64,000 nucleotides of DNA from Sinotaia quadrata (Eukaryota > Mollusca > Gastropoda > Architaenioglossa > Viviparidae), in assembly GCA_028829895.1 (NCBI GenBank), contig CM054182.1, positions 17,070,001 to 17,134,000 on the forward strand, given 5' to 3'. Within the stretch, counting starts at the first letter, position 1, and every line of letters begins with the position of its first letter. This document shows positions 41,501-54,900 of this stretch, piece by piece. The translations under genes and the position numbers were made by a program. The notes under the pieces are model-generated. The model saw only the letters and a program-made list of their open reading frames with translations. It was not told the origin of the DNA and did no database searches.

Positions 41501-42305
41501 TTGTTGTCCCCAAGATCTTTCTTTGCACTTTTCTCCCACACCTCTAGGTTCGGCTCTAAGGCGCGTTTGCCAAGCAATGTCTGAATGCGACAAGTGATCT
41601 GATTGACCTGTTAATGCTAAAGAACGAAAGAAAATAATGAGAAGAAAACCCCCTTTCAGCTTTTGCCGCTAAAAGTAATCCCACTTATTATTTGTGATTT
41701 ATTCACTTTCACAGAAATGAAGGTCTTCACTCGATCACTAATCTGGGTATTCATCAGGTTAAATCCTGGGACTGACACAGGCAGAGACAGAATAAGTTAC
41801 TGTTGACAACAGAAAGTTAAATAAATAAACAAACCCCGGGGTGAAAGGTACTTTAATATATAAAAGGATTTTTATGCGAGTGATTTTTGTCCTCGGGGAC
41901 AAAGAGTCGTAAATTCTCATTTCATTAAAAATCGTTTACGTCCATTGCATGTTGGGGGAATTACGCCGCCGAGAGTACAAGAGACGGCTCTTTTCTTCGT
42001 TTCAATATTTCACAAGAGTCACGTGCCTTTAGTAAAGCGATAACATTAATTTCCCTTTGAATAGAAGAACAAGGACAACTTAGCGTCAGTCTAGAAACCC
42101 CTGCTCCGGTCGTTATATTGGCAGCCTTGGATAGTCTGTCACCTGAAATTAGCTAGACTGTCAAATTAGAGTTTAAAATAAATAGCACTAACAGATCTAC
42201 AGTGCTGCACTTCAGGCGCACACACTGAAATATCAATGCAAATGATTGGCTGGTGCGTGTGGTTTGGTTTACGCTGTGAAAGTGCTGCAGTCAGTTGAAG
42301 ATTGA
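41501..42305. other. Unassigned single-copy stretch
   Basis: Less AT-rich than its surroundings. Near 42228 it has ATGCAAAT followed by ATTGGCTGG, which would suit a promoter, but no downstream exon is visible. No gene called. Confidence 0.35.
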
Positions 42306-43145
42306 GATGCAGATGAAATGTGGCTTGTTGGAAAACGCTGTAGAGCGTAAAACACTACATAGCAACTCTGGTGAAAATGCTGCGAATGTCGTGTAAAATG
42401 TCATAATGGAAGTGTAATGCAAAACGCTGTATAGCTAATCTGTAAAATGCTGCATAGTGAGTGTAAAGTGATGCATAGGGAGTGCAAAACCAGCATAGTA
42501 AGTGTAGTGTAAAACGATGCATGGTGAGCGAAAGGGTAAAAATGTTGCATGTTAGTAGATGTAAAAGGTTGCATGGTGAGCGTAGTGTAAAACATTATAA
42601 CGTGAGCGCAGTGTCAAACGCTGCATGGATGGGTGTAGTGTAAAACGTTGCATGTGAGGTTTGTGTAAAACGTTGGTGTGTGTAGTGTAAAAGGCTGCAT
42701 GGGTGAGTGCGGTGTAAAACATTGCAAGTTGAGTATAGTGTTAAAGGTTGCATGGTGAGTGTAGTGTAAAACGTTGCATATTGATGGTAGTGTAAAAGGC
42801 TGCATGGTGAGCATAGTGTAAAACCTTTCATGGTGGGTAAGAGTAGTGTAAAACGCTGCATGGTAAGCGTAGTTTAAAACGTTGCATGTTAGTATAGTGT
42901 GAAACGTTGCATGATGAGCGTATTGGAAAACGTTACATGTTGAGTGTAGTGTAAAACGTTGTATGGTGAGGGTTGTGTAAAACGTTGCATGATAAGGGTA
43001 GTGTAAAACGCTGCATGGGTGAACATAGTGTGAAACGTTGCATGGTTGGGGTAGTATAAACCGCTGCATTGATAGTGAAGTGTAAAAAGCTGAATCGTGA
43101 GTATAGTGTAAAATGTTATATAAGGAGTGTAGTATAAAATGGTTT
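42306..43145 (+). repeat. Degenerate 26-28 bp array, about thirty copies
   Basis: Units of GTAGTGTAAAACGTTGCATG plus GTGAGC. Minus-strand frames through it are by-products. Confidence 0.9.
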
Positions 43146-43539
43146 ATACCATTGACAGACAACATTAAAATAAACACACAATTACACACTGACACACTAT
43201 CGCAAGAGGTTAAAATGAATGAATTAATCCTTTTAATACTTAATACTTAAATACTTAAAGTATTGAAAGCAAAACGCCAAAATTTAAAATTATTTCTTAC
43301 GAATTAATTTCAAGGATATCGAAGTTTGCTTTTTAAAAACGTACAAAGAACTTGATTGAGTGATAGTGGGGGCGGCCGACTGCAAGATGTTTGTTAAAAT
43401 TCTGCAGCATAAAATAATGACTCACTGCAATTGAATGTAAGGGTACTCTATCAACAAAACTTTTGTGCTGGTCGGTCTACAGAGTTCGAACAGAGAATAC
43501 TCACTCAAGCGGATAATAACGCTCAAAGTTTGCTCAATT

Positions 43540-43657
43540 GTAATACTCCTTACAGTGTGGTTGTTGAAATCACTTGTAGTATTCATTACAGTGTGGTTGT
43601 TGACATCACTTGTAGTATTCATTACAGTTTGGTCGTTTACAATAAAGTGTTGAAATC
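43540..43657 (+). repeat. 36-bp repeat array, left part
   Basis: Three units of GTTGTTGAAATCACTTGTAG plus TATTCATTACAGTGTG. The array is cut by the insertion at 43658 and resumes at 45109-45215 with the same unit. Confidence 0.88.
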
Positions 43658-45108
43658 TGTGACGCTGACGCCACCTAGTTAATGGTTATGATTATTATTA
43701 TTAATTAATCGTCAATAACTAATTACAAGTGGTGACAATCTTAATTTATGTTATTAATAATTCTCCAGAATACACCACTCGTCTCTCTCACTTGGCGGAT
43801 ATGAGGATGCTGTAAACGTTTTCTCCTTTCCACAACATTAAAGACAAACATTTACCGTCACACAATATTTCCATAGGTGGAAAACTTACTAAAGGAGAAG
43901 ATAAATCCGCCTTTTATTCAATATTTAGTGAGCCCACCATTCACCCACTTTCTTCTCCAACATAAAGTTATCAATATATGTAAGAAGGTCAATAAATTTA
44001 TTAAATCAACAATAAAATATACATATAACAAATACAATGAAAAAATGTTTGACATTATCTCAACAAACCACGTTGAAATAGTTTCAAAGTTTATTTCCTA
44101 GCACATAATTCAACAAATAAGTATCAATATAAATCACAGGATAATTTCTTATTGGAGGACAGAAATAGAGTGATGAGATTATAGTGATAATTGTTTGTGC
44201 GTAACCTTGTCTAGGCAAAACCAGGTAGTCTTTCAATAGTCTTCATAACAATGTCGCAAGGAAATTGTCAGTTTCACCATTTCTCTTGCACGTTGTAGAA
44301 CACTGATGAGCTGCTATTCTCTCCACCATATTAACTTTCTCAAGCTGAACAACTATGTAACAATTTCCAGTAACTTCCTTGCACTAGAAATTCCATGATG
44401 TAGTCATCATACTTTGCCATCATACATCAATAGAATGCAGTGTACCCTTACACTTATACACTTGGGGGGTATGGGGGTAGATACTTCTCGCATCTACCTC
44501 AATCATAATGGTTTATATATCAGTAAACCGGGAGACTCAACTAACACAAGGAAAGGCTGCTTATTCACTGTAAAATATAATCAGGGAACAAATGCTAAGT
44601 TTCCAGTTTATACATCTTTAACTCCATTCTTTCTTACATTCAAGTATCAGCTTACAGTTTCCCTGCAACAGTATTTATTAGCCCAATACACACATATGGC
44701 ATAATAAAAATAAAATATACACTTTATGAACATATTCTCTCTCAATCAGTCAGTTAACTCACCATTAAGCTAATGGCCACCTTTCATGACCGGACTTCTT
44801 GCCACTCCAAATTCAAAGCGATTAGACAATACAATTCTTTACAACAGGTAAACTTTTGATCTCAGCCAATTGGCTGATCTCGTTCTTGTAAATCTTAACC
44901 TTTGGATAATAAAAACTACTCATCCACCTAAAATCGGTTTAGATTACCTCAGCATGTCTAGCACATTCTTTACCTGAGTTGTTTACTTTCAACTTTAACA
45001 CTGAAAAATATCAGCACAGCAATGCCCAAGGTCGGGTCATTTTGTCATTTAAGAACTTATATAACAATTAAATTTAGAAAAAGGGATAGGCAAAGTTACT
45101 CTGCCCCC
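43658..45108 (+). mobile_element. Dispersed repeat family, copy 2: probable solo LTR with target duplication
   Basis: A 1451-bp insertion begins TGTGACGCTGACG and ends CTGCCCCC (or one base later, giving TG...CA). It is flanked by AAATC at 43653-43657 and 45109-45113. It sits within one unit of a 36-bp tandem repeat, so both ends are well defined. The start is like a gypsy LTR, and copy 1 is joined to an RT fossil. No coding frame. An alternative is a non-autonomous element of another class. Confidence 0.75.
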
Positions 45109-45215
45109 AAATCACTTGTAGTATCCATTAGAGTTTGGTCGTTTACAATAAAGTATTGACATCACTTGTAATATCCATTACCGTTTGGGCGTTTGCAGTA
45201 AAGTGTTGAAAAAAG
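45109..45215 (+). repeat. 36-bp repeat array, right part
   Basis: Continues the array at 43540-43657 (AAATCACTTGTAGTATCCAT). Confidence 0.85.
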
Positions 45216-45479
45216 CACTGTGTCCGATGCAAAATGAAAGTTTTAATTTAGAGGAAATAAAGTTTGTTTAAAAATAAAATTTAAAGAAAGAAAAGCACAA
45301 TTCAGTTTATTAACCAAATGTGTGATTACAATGAGTTGTTGGTGAGCTGTCATTCATGTTCGTTGTGTGAGTGCGTTTGAGCGTGTGTTTGTGTCAGTGT
45401 GCATGAGTGAACTTTGCAGTTTAGAAAACTGTTTTCTTACGTTTCACGCATTCATCATGAAATTTACGGCATATCCACC

Positions 45480-45665
45480 CATCCCCTAAACACGCACTTT
45501 GATTACTTGCACGACGCCTATATACACATTGGCTTGCTCGCCCGACGGCCTGCCTACATGCTTTGGCTTATTCGCACGACAGCATATATGAAATTTAGTT
45601 TGCTCGCACGACAGCCCACAAAGCCTAATATTTGGCCTGCACGTTGGCCTTCGCACATAAATACT
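45480..45665 (+). repeat. Degenerate repeat of about 45-50 bp
   Basis: Four units with GGCTTGCTCGCACGACAGCC and TGCCTACAT. Confidence 0.65.
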
Positions 45666-45879
45666 TCAAATCACGTGTAAAAAAGATTCGCTGTCAGTAT
45701 AGCATAAATATTTCTGTTTCAAAATTCCTTTCGAACAGTTTCAAGGCCAATTTCGTATGAAACAAACCATGTGACGTAAAAGTTACATGACACCTCATAG
45801 CAAAACAGTACATTATGATTATGATATTATTATTCTTGTTGTTGCTGGTGTAACACAACATTCACCAATTGAAACTTTA

Positions 45880-46720
45880 AACAGACTAACATTCACAGAT
45901 ATATCAACCCAAACATGTAGTACATTGCCATAAACCAATAAGCCCTCAACTAAAATAATATTTAAATGACTGACATACATCAGATCCTACACACGAATCA
46001 CCAACTTAAAAAGCCTTTAGACGACTGGCATACACATAAATTACCAAAACAGTTTTTAATTCAATGACATACACGTATAAATCACCAAATGAAAGAGCTT
46101 TTAATTAATTGATATAAACAGATAAAGTCACTAATACAAAATTAAAGCTTGTAAGTGGCTGATATAAAGAGATAAAGCATTAAACAACTGACATAATACA
46201 CTTATAAAACAGTCATTATGTTTAAGGGACTGACTATGTCAAATAAATATAAAAAAACGAAAATACTTTAAACGACTGGCTTACAGAAATAAATTTTAAA
46301 AATGAAAATACTTTAAACGGCTGACACCACAAATATATCACCATCTAAATCAGTGGTTCTGAACCTTTTTTGAGTCACGAATCCCTTTGAAAATCTGGTG
46401 AAAGCTATGGACCCCATCCTTAATGCACATAAGCAGAATATAAAATATAGTGAATATTTGACTTCCACGAACCTCCTGAAGCTATGGTTAAGAACCCCTG
46501 ATCTAAATAGTCTTAAACAACTGATATTCATCGATAAATCGCCATCTAAAACAGTCTTTAAACAACTGATACGCAGGTAAACCAATGATAAAAGAGCCTT
46601 TAAACGACTGACTTATGCAGATAAATCAACTACAACGGTCTCTAAACGACTGATATGTACAGATCAATCACCACCTAAAATAATTCACCTATAAAGACAC
46701 ATCATTTATCACTTATATCC
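45880..46720 (+). repeat. Degenerate 50-58 bp repeats
   Basis: About fourteen units of TTTAAACGACTGACATACAC plus AGATAAATCACCAACTAAAA. The array is interrupted by a MITE at 46351-46500. Confidence 0.8.
46351..46500. mobile_element. hAT-type MITE with 8-bp target duplication
   Basis: A 150-bp insertion with imperfect terminal inverted repeats CAGTGGTTCTGAACC and CAGGGGTTCTTAACC (13 of 15 match). It is flanked by ATCTAAAT at 46343-46350 and 46501-46508. Termini of the CAGTGGTTCTCAACC kind with 8-bp duplications are characteristic of the hAT superfamily. Confidence 0.9.
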
Positions 46721-47635
46721 CACTCAAATGACTTTACTGACAGAGACACGTGTGAGCAAAATATCACCAACTATAACAACTTTGTGTTCACTGGCACAAA
46801 CACCGTTCATTAACTACAACAGCCCTTAAGGCGCATACCTGCCATAAAACACCGTTCACCAACTATTTTTAACGCCACAGACATCGAGACCGACACAGAA
46901 ACAACTTCATTTACATTTGTTGTACCAATAATCTGTCCATTCGTTTACAGCTTTTATTTACTCCCACATTTCATCTATTCACGTTTTGTCAGTCATTACA
47001 GCAGTCATTACAATATATAATCATCACAACACATCTCTCCAAGACATTTTTACGCTGCATTAATTTGTAAATTATATTGCGATTGGGGTTGCGTGAATTA
47101 ACAATATATTATTATTAGCATGTTGTAATGTACAGTACTGTAAGGGTAATGCGAGATGTTATAAAATAGTTTGTTATAGAATTTTTAAAATATTTCTTAA
47201 GTTTCATGAAGATATAATAATAAGAGCCAATTTATAGAGAGTTACTGAATACAACTTGCCTAAATTTAATGGCGATATAATGGCGATATAATGGCGATAT
47301 AATACATTATATTAAGCGCCAACTTAACGAGACAATTATTGAATATAGCATATCGCTTCTTCACACCGAACACGGTGTTGCGTTTGAACTAGTTATATGT
47401 CTTGTTGAATGACACGTTGTCTCACACAATGGCGAAGTTAATACCCACAGTAATTCATTTCAAACTCGGCAGATACATTTCATGGTCCTGTGACACTAAA
47501 CAGGCAAATCTATTAGTTTACAAAGTAAACACGATCCACCAGGGTATAATGTAGAGTGTCGTATTCAGACACATTACTCTTTATGAGACAACTCGATCAA
47601 TCTTGTCATAAAATATTTTTAAGTATTGAACGACA
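46721..47635. other. Unassigned stretch with a short 11-bp repeat
   Basis: Contains three copies of TGGCGATATAA at about 47270-47303. No gene seen. Confidence 0.45.
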
Positions 47636-47639
47636 CTGC

Positions 47640-48000
47640 AATACAATGGTGCAACCAAGACGCAATGCAAATGTAAGGTAATGACGTGCCACCAAGACGT
47701 ACTGCATGGTAATGACGTATTGCCAAGACGTAGTGCGCTGTAATGACGAACTATAAAGACGTTGTTTCCTGTAATGACGTACCATCAAGACGTAGTGCAC
47801 TGTAATGACGTACCACCATTGCGCACAGCGCTGTAATGACGTTCCGCCAAGACATACTACACTGTAATGACGTGCCACCAGGGTGTACTGCGCTGTAGTG
47901 ACATATCACCAAGGCGCACTGCACTGTAATGAAGTGCCATGAAGACGCACTGCATTGCAATGACTTGCCATCCAGAACACTGCAATGTTGTAATCAAGGA
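47640..48000 (+). repeat. Tandem repeat of about 30 bp
   Basis: About twelve diverged units of TGTAATGACGTACCACCAAG plus ACGTAGTGCAC. Confidence 0.88.
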
Positions 48001-48029
48001 GCAATCAGACGATAAAATAAAACCACTTG

Positions 48030-48410
48030 TCAAAGAGATATTCCAATAGTGTAGTGCCATTATAATGTAATTTCATGAGGCATGTCGGCAGTGTAGTGCC
48101 ATTATAGCGTAATTTCATGAATCATTACAGCATTGCAGTGCTATTACATTGTCATTTCATTATGTAATTATTAGCACTGCAATGCCATTATTATATCATT
48201 TTCATGAGACGTTCCAGCATTGTGATGACATACAATGCATTTCATGAAACAATTCAAAAACACAGTAGTGCCATTATGTCATTTCATGATACATTTCAGT
48301 ACTGGACCTGGTGCTCATTATAATGTCATTTAATGCAGACACATTTCATTATAATGCCATTTGATGCAGACACTTTCATTATAATGTCATTTGATGCAGG
48401 CACATTCACT
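48030..48410 (+). repeat. Degenerate repeat of about 45-50 bp
   Basis: Units of GTAGTGCCATTATAATGTCA plus TTTCATGAGACATTTC. Confidence 0.75.
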
Positions 48411-48441
48411 ATCTGTATGGCTCATCTTTCTCTTTCGTTCA

Positions 48442-48711
48442 TCATCCTTTTTTCTGAGACATGCCTTTACTAACTTTGCTGCCAGACGGTTTGGGCGCGC
48501 GTTTTTTGCTTGTATGCCCACCTTTTGATCGACCCAAAATGATGGCCAATGATGACACTTTGTCTTTAGATTTAGCTGTCTTTGGGGTCTCAGGTCGCTG
48601 GTATCTGACTGACTGACGGAAGGATTTCGACTGTTGTTGAGACAAAATGTCCATGATGGTAGTTATGCTGCCATGGATGTGTTTGTATTCGGATACTTTT
48701 GATGTGTCAAA
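48442..48711 (-). CDS. Ankyrin gene, terminal exon
   Basis: The acceptor is TTTCAG before TTTGACACATCA. It has 89 codons and a stop, in phase 0 with the preceding exon. It encodes EYKHIHGSITTIMDIL and a basic Lys/Ser-rich tail. The link to the upstream exon rests on strand, phase and the lack of another candidate. Confidence 0.65.
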   Translation of the reverse strand, partial: FDTSKVSEYKHIHGSITTIMDILSQQQSKSFRQSVRYQRPETPKTAKSKDKVSSLAIILGRSKGGHTSKKRAPKPSGSKVSKGMSQKKG

Positions 48712-51700
48712 CTGAAATTGAAACGATATAAGGTTATCTCCCCTTATCTTCCGCTTTCATCTGTGATCATACTACCTCTCTCTCATTCTTTCTCTCTTTG
48801 TCTGTCCGTCTATCCAACCATGCATCTATCTGTCCGACTATCCAACCATGCATCTCTCTATCCGTCTATCCAACCATGCATTTATCTATCCGCTCTATCC
48901 AACCATGCATCTATCTGTCCGTCTATCCAAACCTGCATCTATCTATCCGTCTATCCAACCATACACCTATCTGTCCGTCTATCCAACCATGCATCTATCT
49001 GTCCGTCTATCCAAACCTGCATCTATCTATCCGTCTATCCAACCAGGCATCTATCTGTCCATCTATCCACCATGCATCTATCTGGAATCAGGTGTATGCG
49101 TTCTTGCATAATTTAATCAAGCGACAAGATGTGATAGACATGACAATGAGCTAACTTACTGACGCCATACTTTTGTTTATGTATTATGTGTAAAAAATAT
49201 AACAAATGCGTCATTTTTAACAACAAGAAGAAACAAGCACATTGAGACAGATGAAATAAGCAATACGATATAGAAGAAACAAACATTATGAGATAGATGA
49301 AAGACAGAATGAAATTGCCAGTGAAGTGTTATCTGCATAAAAACGGGTCTAGTGTTCAAAATTAATATCGTTATTAAGTGATCAGCTTACCTGGCTGTTA
49401 AAGAAGCTGATTGGCATAATTAAGAACACAGCTAACCGGATGTAGTAAAGAAACTGACTGTTAATTAACAAGACAGCTTACCTGGCTGTCGTAAAGACAA
49501 TGACACAATTAAGTAGCCAGCTTACCTGCCTGTGGTAAAGACTGACTGACACAATTAATATCCAGCTTACTTGGCTGTGGTAAAGACAGTGATTGACACA
49601 ATTAAGTAGCCAGCCTACCTGGCTGTGGTAAAGACAATGACTGACACATTTAAGTAGCCAGCTTACATGGCTGTGGTGAAACTCTCTGGCATGTCTCCCT
49701 TCTCTCACATTCATCTCCAACAGTGCCAGTGCGGTTGTGCTGCCAGGTCCCGGTAAGTGAGGAATCACGTGAGCAGAGGACCCATACGGTACTCCGTCAC
49801 TGATGCCATTCAGATCATGGTTGCTGACTGCGCCTTTGCTGATATATATATGTCCGGGAGCTCGTAGTGAACTATCGCTGTCAGAAACCTCGTGTCCCTG
49901 AGCTCTTAGTGAGCTATCGCTGTCAGAAACCTTGTGTCTGGGAGATCGTAGTGAACTACCGCTGTCAGAAACCTTGTGTCTGGGTGCTCGTAGTGAACTA
50001 CCGCTGTCAGAAACCTTGTGTCTGGGTGCTCGTAGTGAACTATCGCTGTCAGAAACTTCATGTCCGGGAGCTCGAATTGAGCTATCGCTGTCAGAAACCT
50101 TGTGTCTGGGAGCTCGTAGTGAACTATCGCTGTCAGAAATCTCGTGTCCAGGAGGTCGTAGTGAACTATCGCTGTCAGAAACCTTGTGTCTTGGTGCTCG
50201 AATTGAGCTATCGCTGTCAGAAACCTTGTGTCTTGGTGCTCGAATTGAGCTATCGCTGTCAGAAACCTTGTGTCTGGGAGCTCGAAGCACACTGTCGCTG
50301 TCCTCAAACATGTGTCCGGGAACTAGAAGAGAACTATTGCTGTCAGCAAAGCCGTGTCTCATGGTACGGGACAGGACGTTAGTGTCAGCAAAAGCAACTT
50401 TTGAGCGACATTGTTTGCTTGGATCCCTTCCTTGGACAGATTCCTCGAATGTCTTGGCATCAGCAGCTTCGTTTCCATTGGCAGAGGAAGGGCGTATTGC
50501 TCTGTCCGGTTCCTCAGACACCCGAGAGAGAGATGGGAGTGACCTAGACGGGCGACTTCTGGCCTTTGGGGAGGAAAAGTGTTTGGAATGGTTGGGCGGG
50601 CTGACCAGACCATTGGGCATTACTTCAGATGGGTCTCCATTCATAAGGTGTCGTATCTGATTTATCTTCCCCTGAATCATGGCTTCGTTAATGGCCTCCA
50701 GTGTCTGGATCTCCACGGCTTTGCGCCTCTCAAACTTGCCAATCTGTGACCACTCGCGGGGTGACCTAAACAGGAGGTCCCCGTGGCCGTCAGAAGCCTG
50801 TCCGACTGTCCGAAGGTGGTCGGCAATTTCTCGGTAGCCCAAGCGTTTGGAGTGGAGGTAAGGCGTTAGACCCAAGCTGTCCTTTACGTCGACAGACACG
50901 CCCAACTTCCTGTGCGTGTCGACGAGAAGGCGAACCACATCGATGTTTCCGGAAATAACAGCATGGTGAAGGGCAGTATGGCCGTCCTTGTCTTGGTCAT
51001 GCAGGTTAACCTCACCGGCGATTTCTTTCAGCAACAGCTTCACCTGCATTGGGTGCGACGTGAAAAGACAATATTTAAACCGTGATCTTATGTATACATA
51101 TATACCATCATACAGGTGTATTCACGCATCAGGTGCGACGTGAAAAGACAATATTTAAACCGTGATCTTATGTATACATATATACCATCATACAGGTGTA
51201 TTCACGTATCAGGTGCGACGTGAAAAGACAATATTTAAACCGTGATCTTATGTATACATATATACCATCATACAGGTGTATTCACGCATCAGGTGCGACG
51301 TGAAAAGACAATATTTAAACCGTGATCTTATGTATACATATATACCATCATACAGGTGTATTCACGTATCAGGTGCGACGTGAAAAGACAATATTTAAAC
51401 CGTGATCTTATGTATACATATATACCATCATACAGGTGTATTCACGTATCAGGTGCGACGTGAAAAGACAATATTTAAACCGTGATCTTGTGTATACATA
51501 TATACCATCATACAGGTGTATTCACGCATCAGGTGCGACGTGAAAAGACAATATTTAAACCGTGATCTTGTGTATACATATATACCATCATACAGGTGTA
51601 TTCACGTATCAGGTGCGACACCATCACATACCTCAGTCATGACATATACAGCTCATGTTTACACATATGTAGTAACCACCACACACACACACACAAACAA

Positions 51701-51818
51701 ACAACACACACACATACAAACAAACAACAAACACACACACACAAACAAACAACACACACACATACAAACAAACAAACACACAAACACACACACACACACA
51801 CACACACATACAAACAAA

Positions 51819-51866
<48 letters not shown>

Positions 51867-51939
51867 AACAACACACACACATACAAACAAACAACAAACA
51901 AACACACACAAACAAACAACACACACACATACAAACAAA

Positions 51940-51987
<48 letters not shown>

Positions 51988-54900
51988 AGAAACAGTCTGT
52001 TAGCATGCCAGCTCATCTGATGACAGAGAGGACAGGGTGTTTAGATGACTTACTACAGTTATGAATCATACGTCACCTTGATCTGCTATCCTTTACCCCA
52101 TTCCTGTTTACATTCCAACATAATATCAGATCACTTAACAAACCCCAGCTTACCAGTGACAACAGAGCTCACACGCTGATTAAGAGCACAAATGCGTGTG
52201 TTTTCTGGTTGCTAAGCAAGCCCCAACCATAATCATTAGAGATGTATAGTAGAAACATGCTAAAGAAATGATAACGTATGCAGTGCCAAGAAAGACTGTT
52301 CAACTCAAAGGCATTAAATATATATAATAAGGTTTGACCACCCATACGCGCATTTATCAAGCCAAAAGAACAAGATAAAAATGTGGTCTTTTTTCAGGAA
52401 AATCCGCGTTTTACAGTTAAAAAAATCAATGTAAGCGCCAGCTTTAAACAGGTGTTTAAAAATTAAAGTGAAAAGATAAATCTTCACCACTTCCTATCAG
52501 CATCTCTACAAATACCGTTCACTAACTAAACATCTATACATACACCATACTGTATCTAAACACACCTTAAGATATCGACATTAACAAGACATCGTTCACT
52601 AACTAAACATCTCTACATACACCATACTGTATCTAAACACACCTTAAGATATCGACATTAACAAGACACAGTTCACTAACTAAACATCTATACATACACC
52701 ATACTGTATCTAAACACACCTTAAGATATCGACATTAACAAGACACCGTTCACTAACTAAACATCTATACATACACCATACTGTATCTAAACACACCTTA
52801 AGATATCGACATTAACAAGACACCGTTCACTAACTAGCTAAAAATTCTTAAGACCTCACATGACACAAACACCATTCAATAACTAAACAATACTTAAGAC
52901 CTCACATGGACACAAACACCATTCGCTAAGTAAAGAATCCTTAAAACCTCACATGACACAAGTACCATTCACTAACTAAGCAATCCTTAATACACAGACA
53001 TGACACAAGCACTGTTCATTAACTAAACATCACTACACATTGTCTACCAGTATCTCCACAGAGGGACTACTAGCACCTCTAAAGTTTAGACTCTCACATC
53101 TACCAGAGCCAAAGAATGTCTATGACACTACATTTAAACAGTCACATCATAATTTGAGTACACATGTTGATCGCTCTTTCTCTCTACAGCATTGCATCTT
53201 CATCATTAGTACAACAGCATATCTAGAGTTGAAACAAATCTTCACCATTTGTACAGCAGCATATCTAGAGTTGAAACAAATCTTCACCATTTGTACAGCA
53301 GCATTTCTAGAGCTGAAACAAATCTTCACCATTTTTTACAGCAACATATCTAGAGCTGAAACAAATCTTCACCATTTTTTACAGCAACATAAATGAGGTT
53401 TAGTGGTGATGACTGTGAGGTATGTGGTGCTGCTGTAAGTGACTTTTGTGATTCTAAGAGTGGTGAGCAGTTCACATTGTTCACAATCATAAAGGTTAAC
53501 CTGACCTGTTCGGGTCGTCCTAGGATACACGCCCAGAGCAGCACGCTTCTCCCATGGTTCGAGTCTTTGAACAAAATGTCGGCGTCATTATCTACCAAGA
53601 GTTCGAATACCTTCCTTCTTTTCTTCTTGCTGTCGATGTGCAAAGCCGCGATTAACACGTTGTAGCCGTAGTCGTTTTTTCCCTTGGCAGTTATACCATG
53701 ACTCAATAGATATTTCGCAGTTTGAATATGCCCCTAGGAAAATACAATTAGAAATTACAAGGAAAAATGTAGAGTTTTATTCAATAGACAGATAGACTGA
53801 TTGATTTGTGACTTGCATTATTTTAAAAAGCCAGGTTTAAAAATTGTATTTAATTGTTTCCAAAATACGTAAATAAATTGTCGTTGTAGTGAAAGAGATG
53901 CTTGATAAAAGAATTTCCAGAAGATATCAAGCGTCTAAGTTCTCTCCAGGACTGAACTCTCTGCAGATAAAAATAACTTTTCAATTTCTATTGATTTAAT
54001 TATTAAATATATTCACAGGTCACATGTACTACTTTCAATATTATCTAATATATAAACTATACATAGATGTTAGTAACCCAGAGAATCGCTATAAATAGAG
54101 TTTTAGTAAAACATGACTTTCATGAATGTTGTTACCGACTGCTATAAGACTCGAGTAACTAACCCTGAATATCGCTATAAATAGACTGTTAAAAGACGTT
54201 AAGTAACTAAACTAGGGTGTCGCCGCTATAAATAGATTTTTGTAAGGCTCGAGTAAATGACTTGAGTACCGCTATAAATAGACTGTTTTTTAAGTTGTAA
54301 GAAGCGAGTTAATGACCTTGATTACAGCTATAAATAGACTGTTGTAAGACGTAAGTAACTAAACTAGAATGTCGCTATAAATAGACTGTTGTAAGGCGCA
54401 AGTAGATGACCTTGAGAATAAATAGACTGTTGTAGGCGAGAATAACTGACTTTGAGTGTCGCTATAAAAAGGCTGTTGTGTGACGTAAGTAACTAGAGTG
54501 TCGAGATAAATAGATTGTTGTAAGGCGCGAGTAAATTACTTTGAGTACCGCTATAAATAGACTGATATAAGGCGACAGTAAATGACTTTGAGTCTGTTAA
54601 ATAGACTGTTGTAAGACGTAAGAAACTAAACTAGAGTGTTGCTATAAATAGATTTGTCGTAATGTGCAAGTAACTTACCTTGAGTATCACCATAATTAAT
54701 CTGTTGTAGGACACAAGTAACTTACTTTGAGTACTGCTATAAATAGACTGTTGTATGACGTAAGTTTGTGGGCCGTGTCGTTCAATAGATTGGCATACTT
54801 GAGATACAACGGAAACCCATTCCGGGCACTTTGTTCTTTGATCGGGCGGATAGCTTGATTGAAATGCTGCGAGAATCCATTCCGAGTATTTTGTTCTTTG

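Noticed and set aside
40891..41597. Six overlapping long frames on both strands
   Set aside because: All come from a 36-bp repeat whose period is a multiple of three. Frames in every register are expected.
47606..48060. Minus frames with repeated RHYSAL-type peptides
   Set aside because: They follow the ~30-bp repeat and shift frame with its length variants.
51596..52064. His/Thr/Asn and Cys/Val-rich frames (also 58093-58752)
   Set aside because: They are translations of CA/TG microsatellites.
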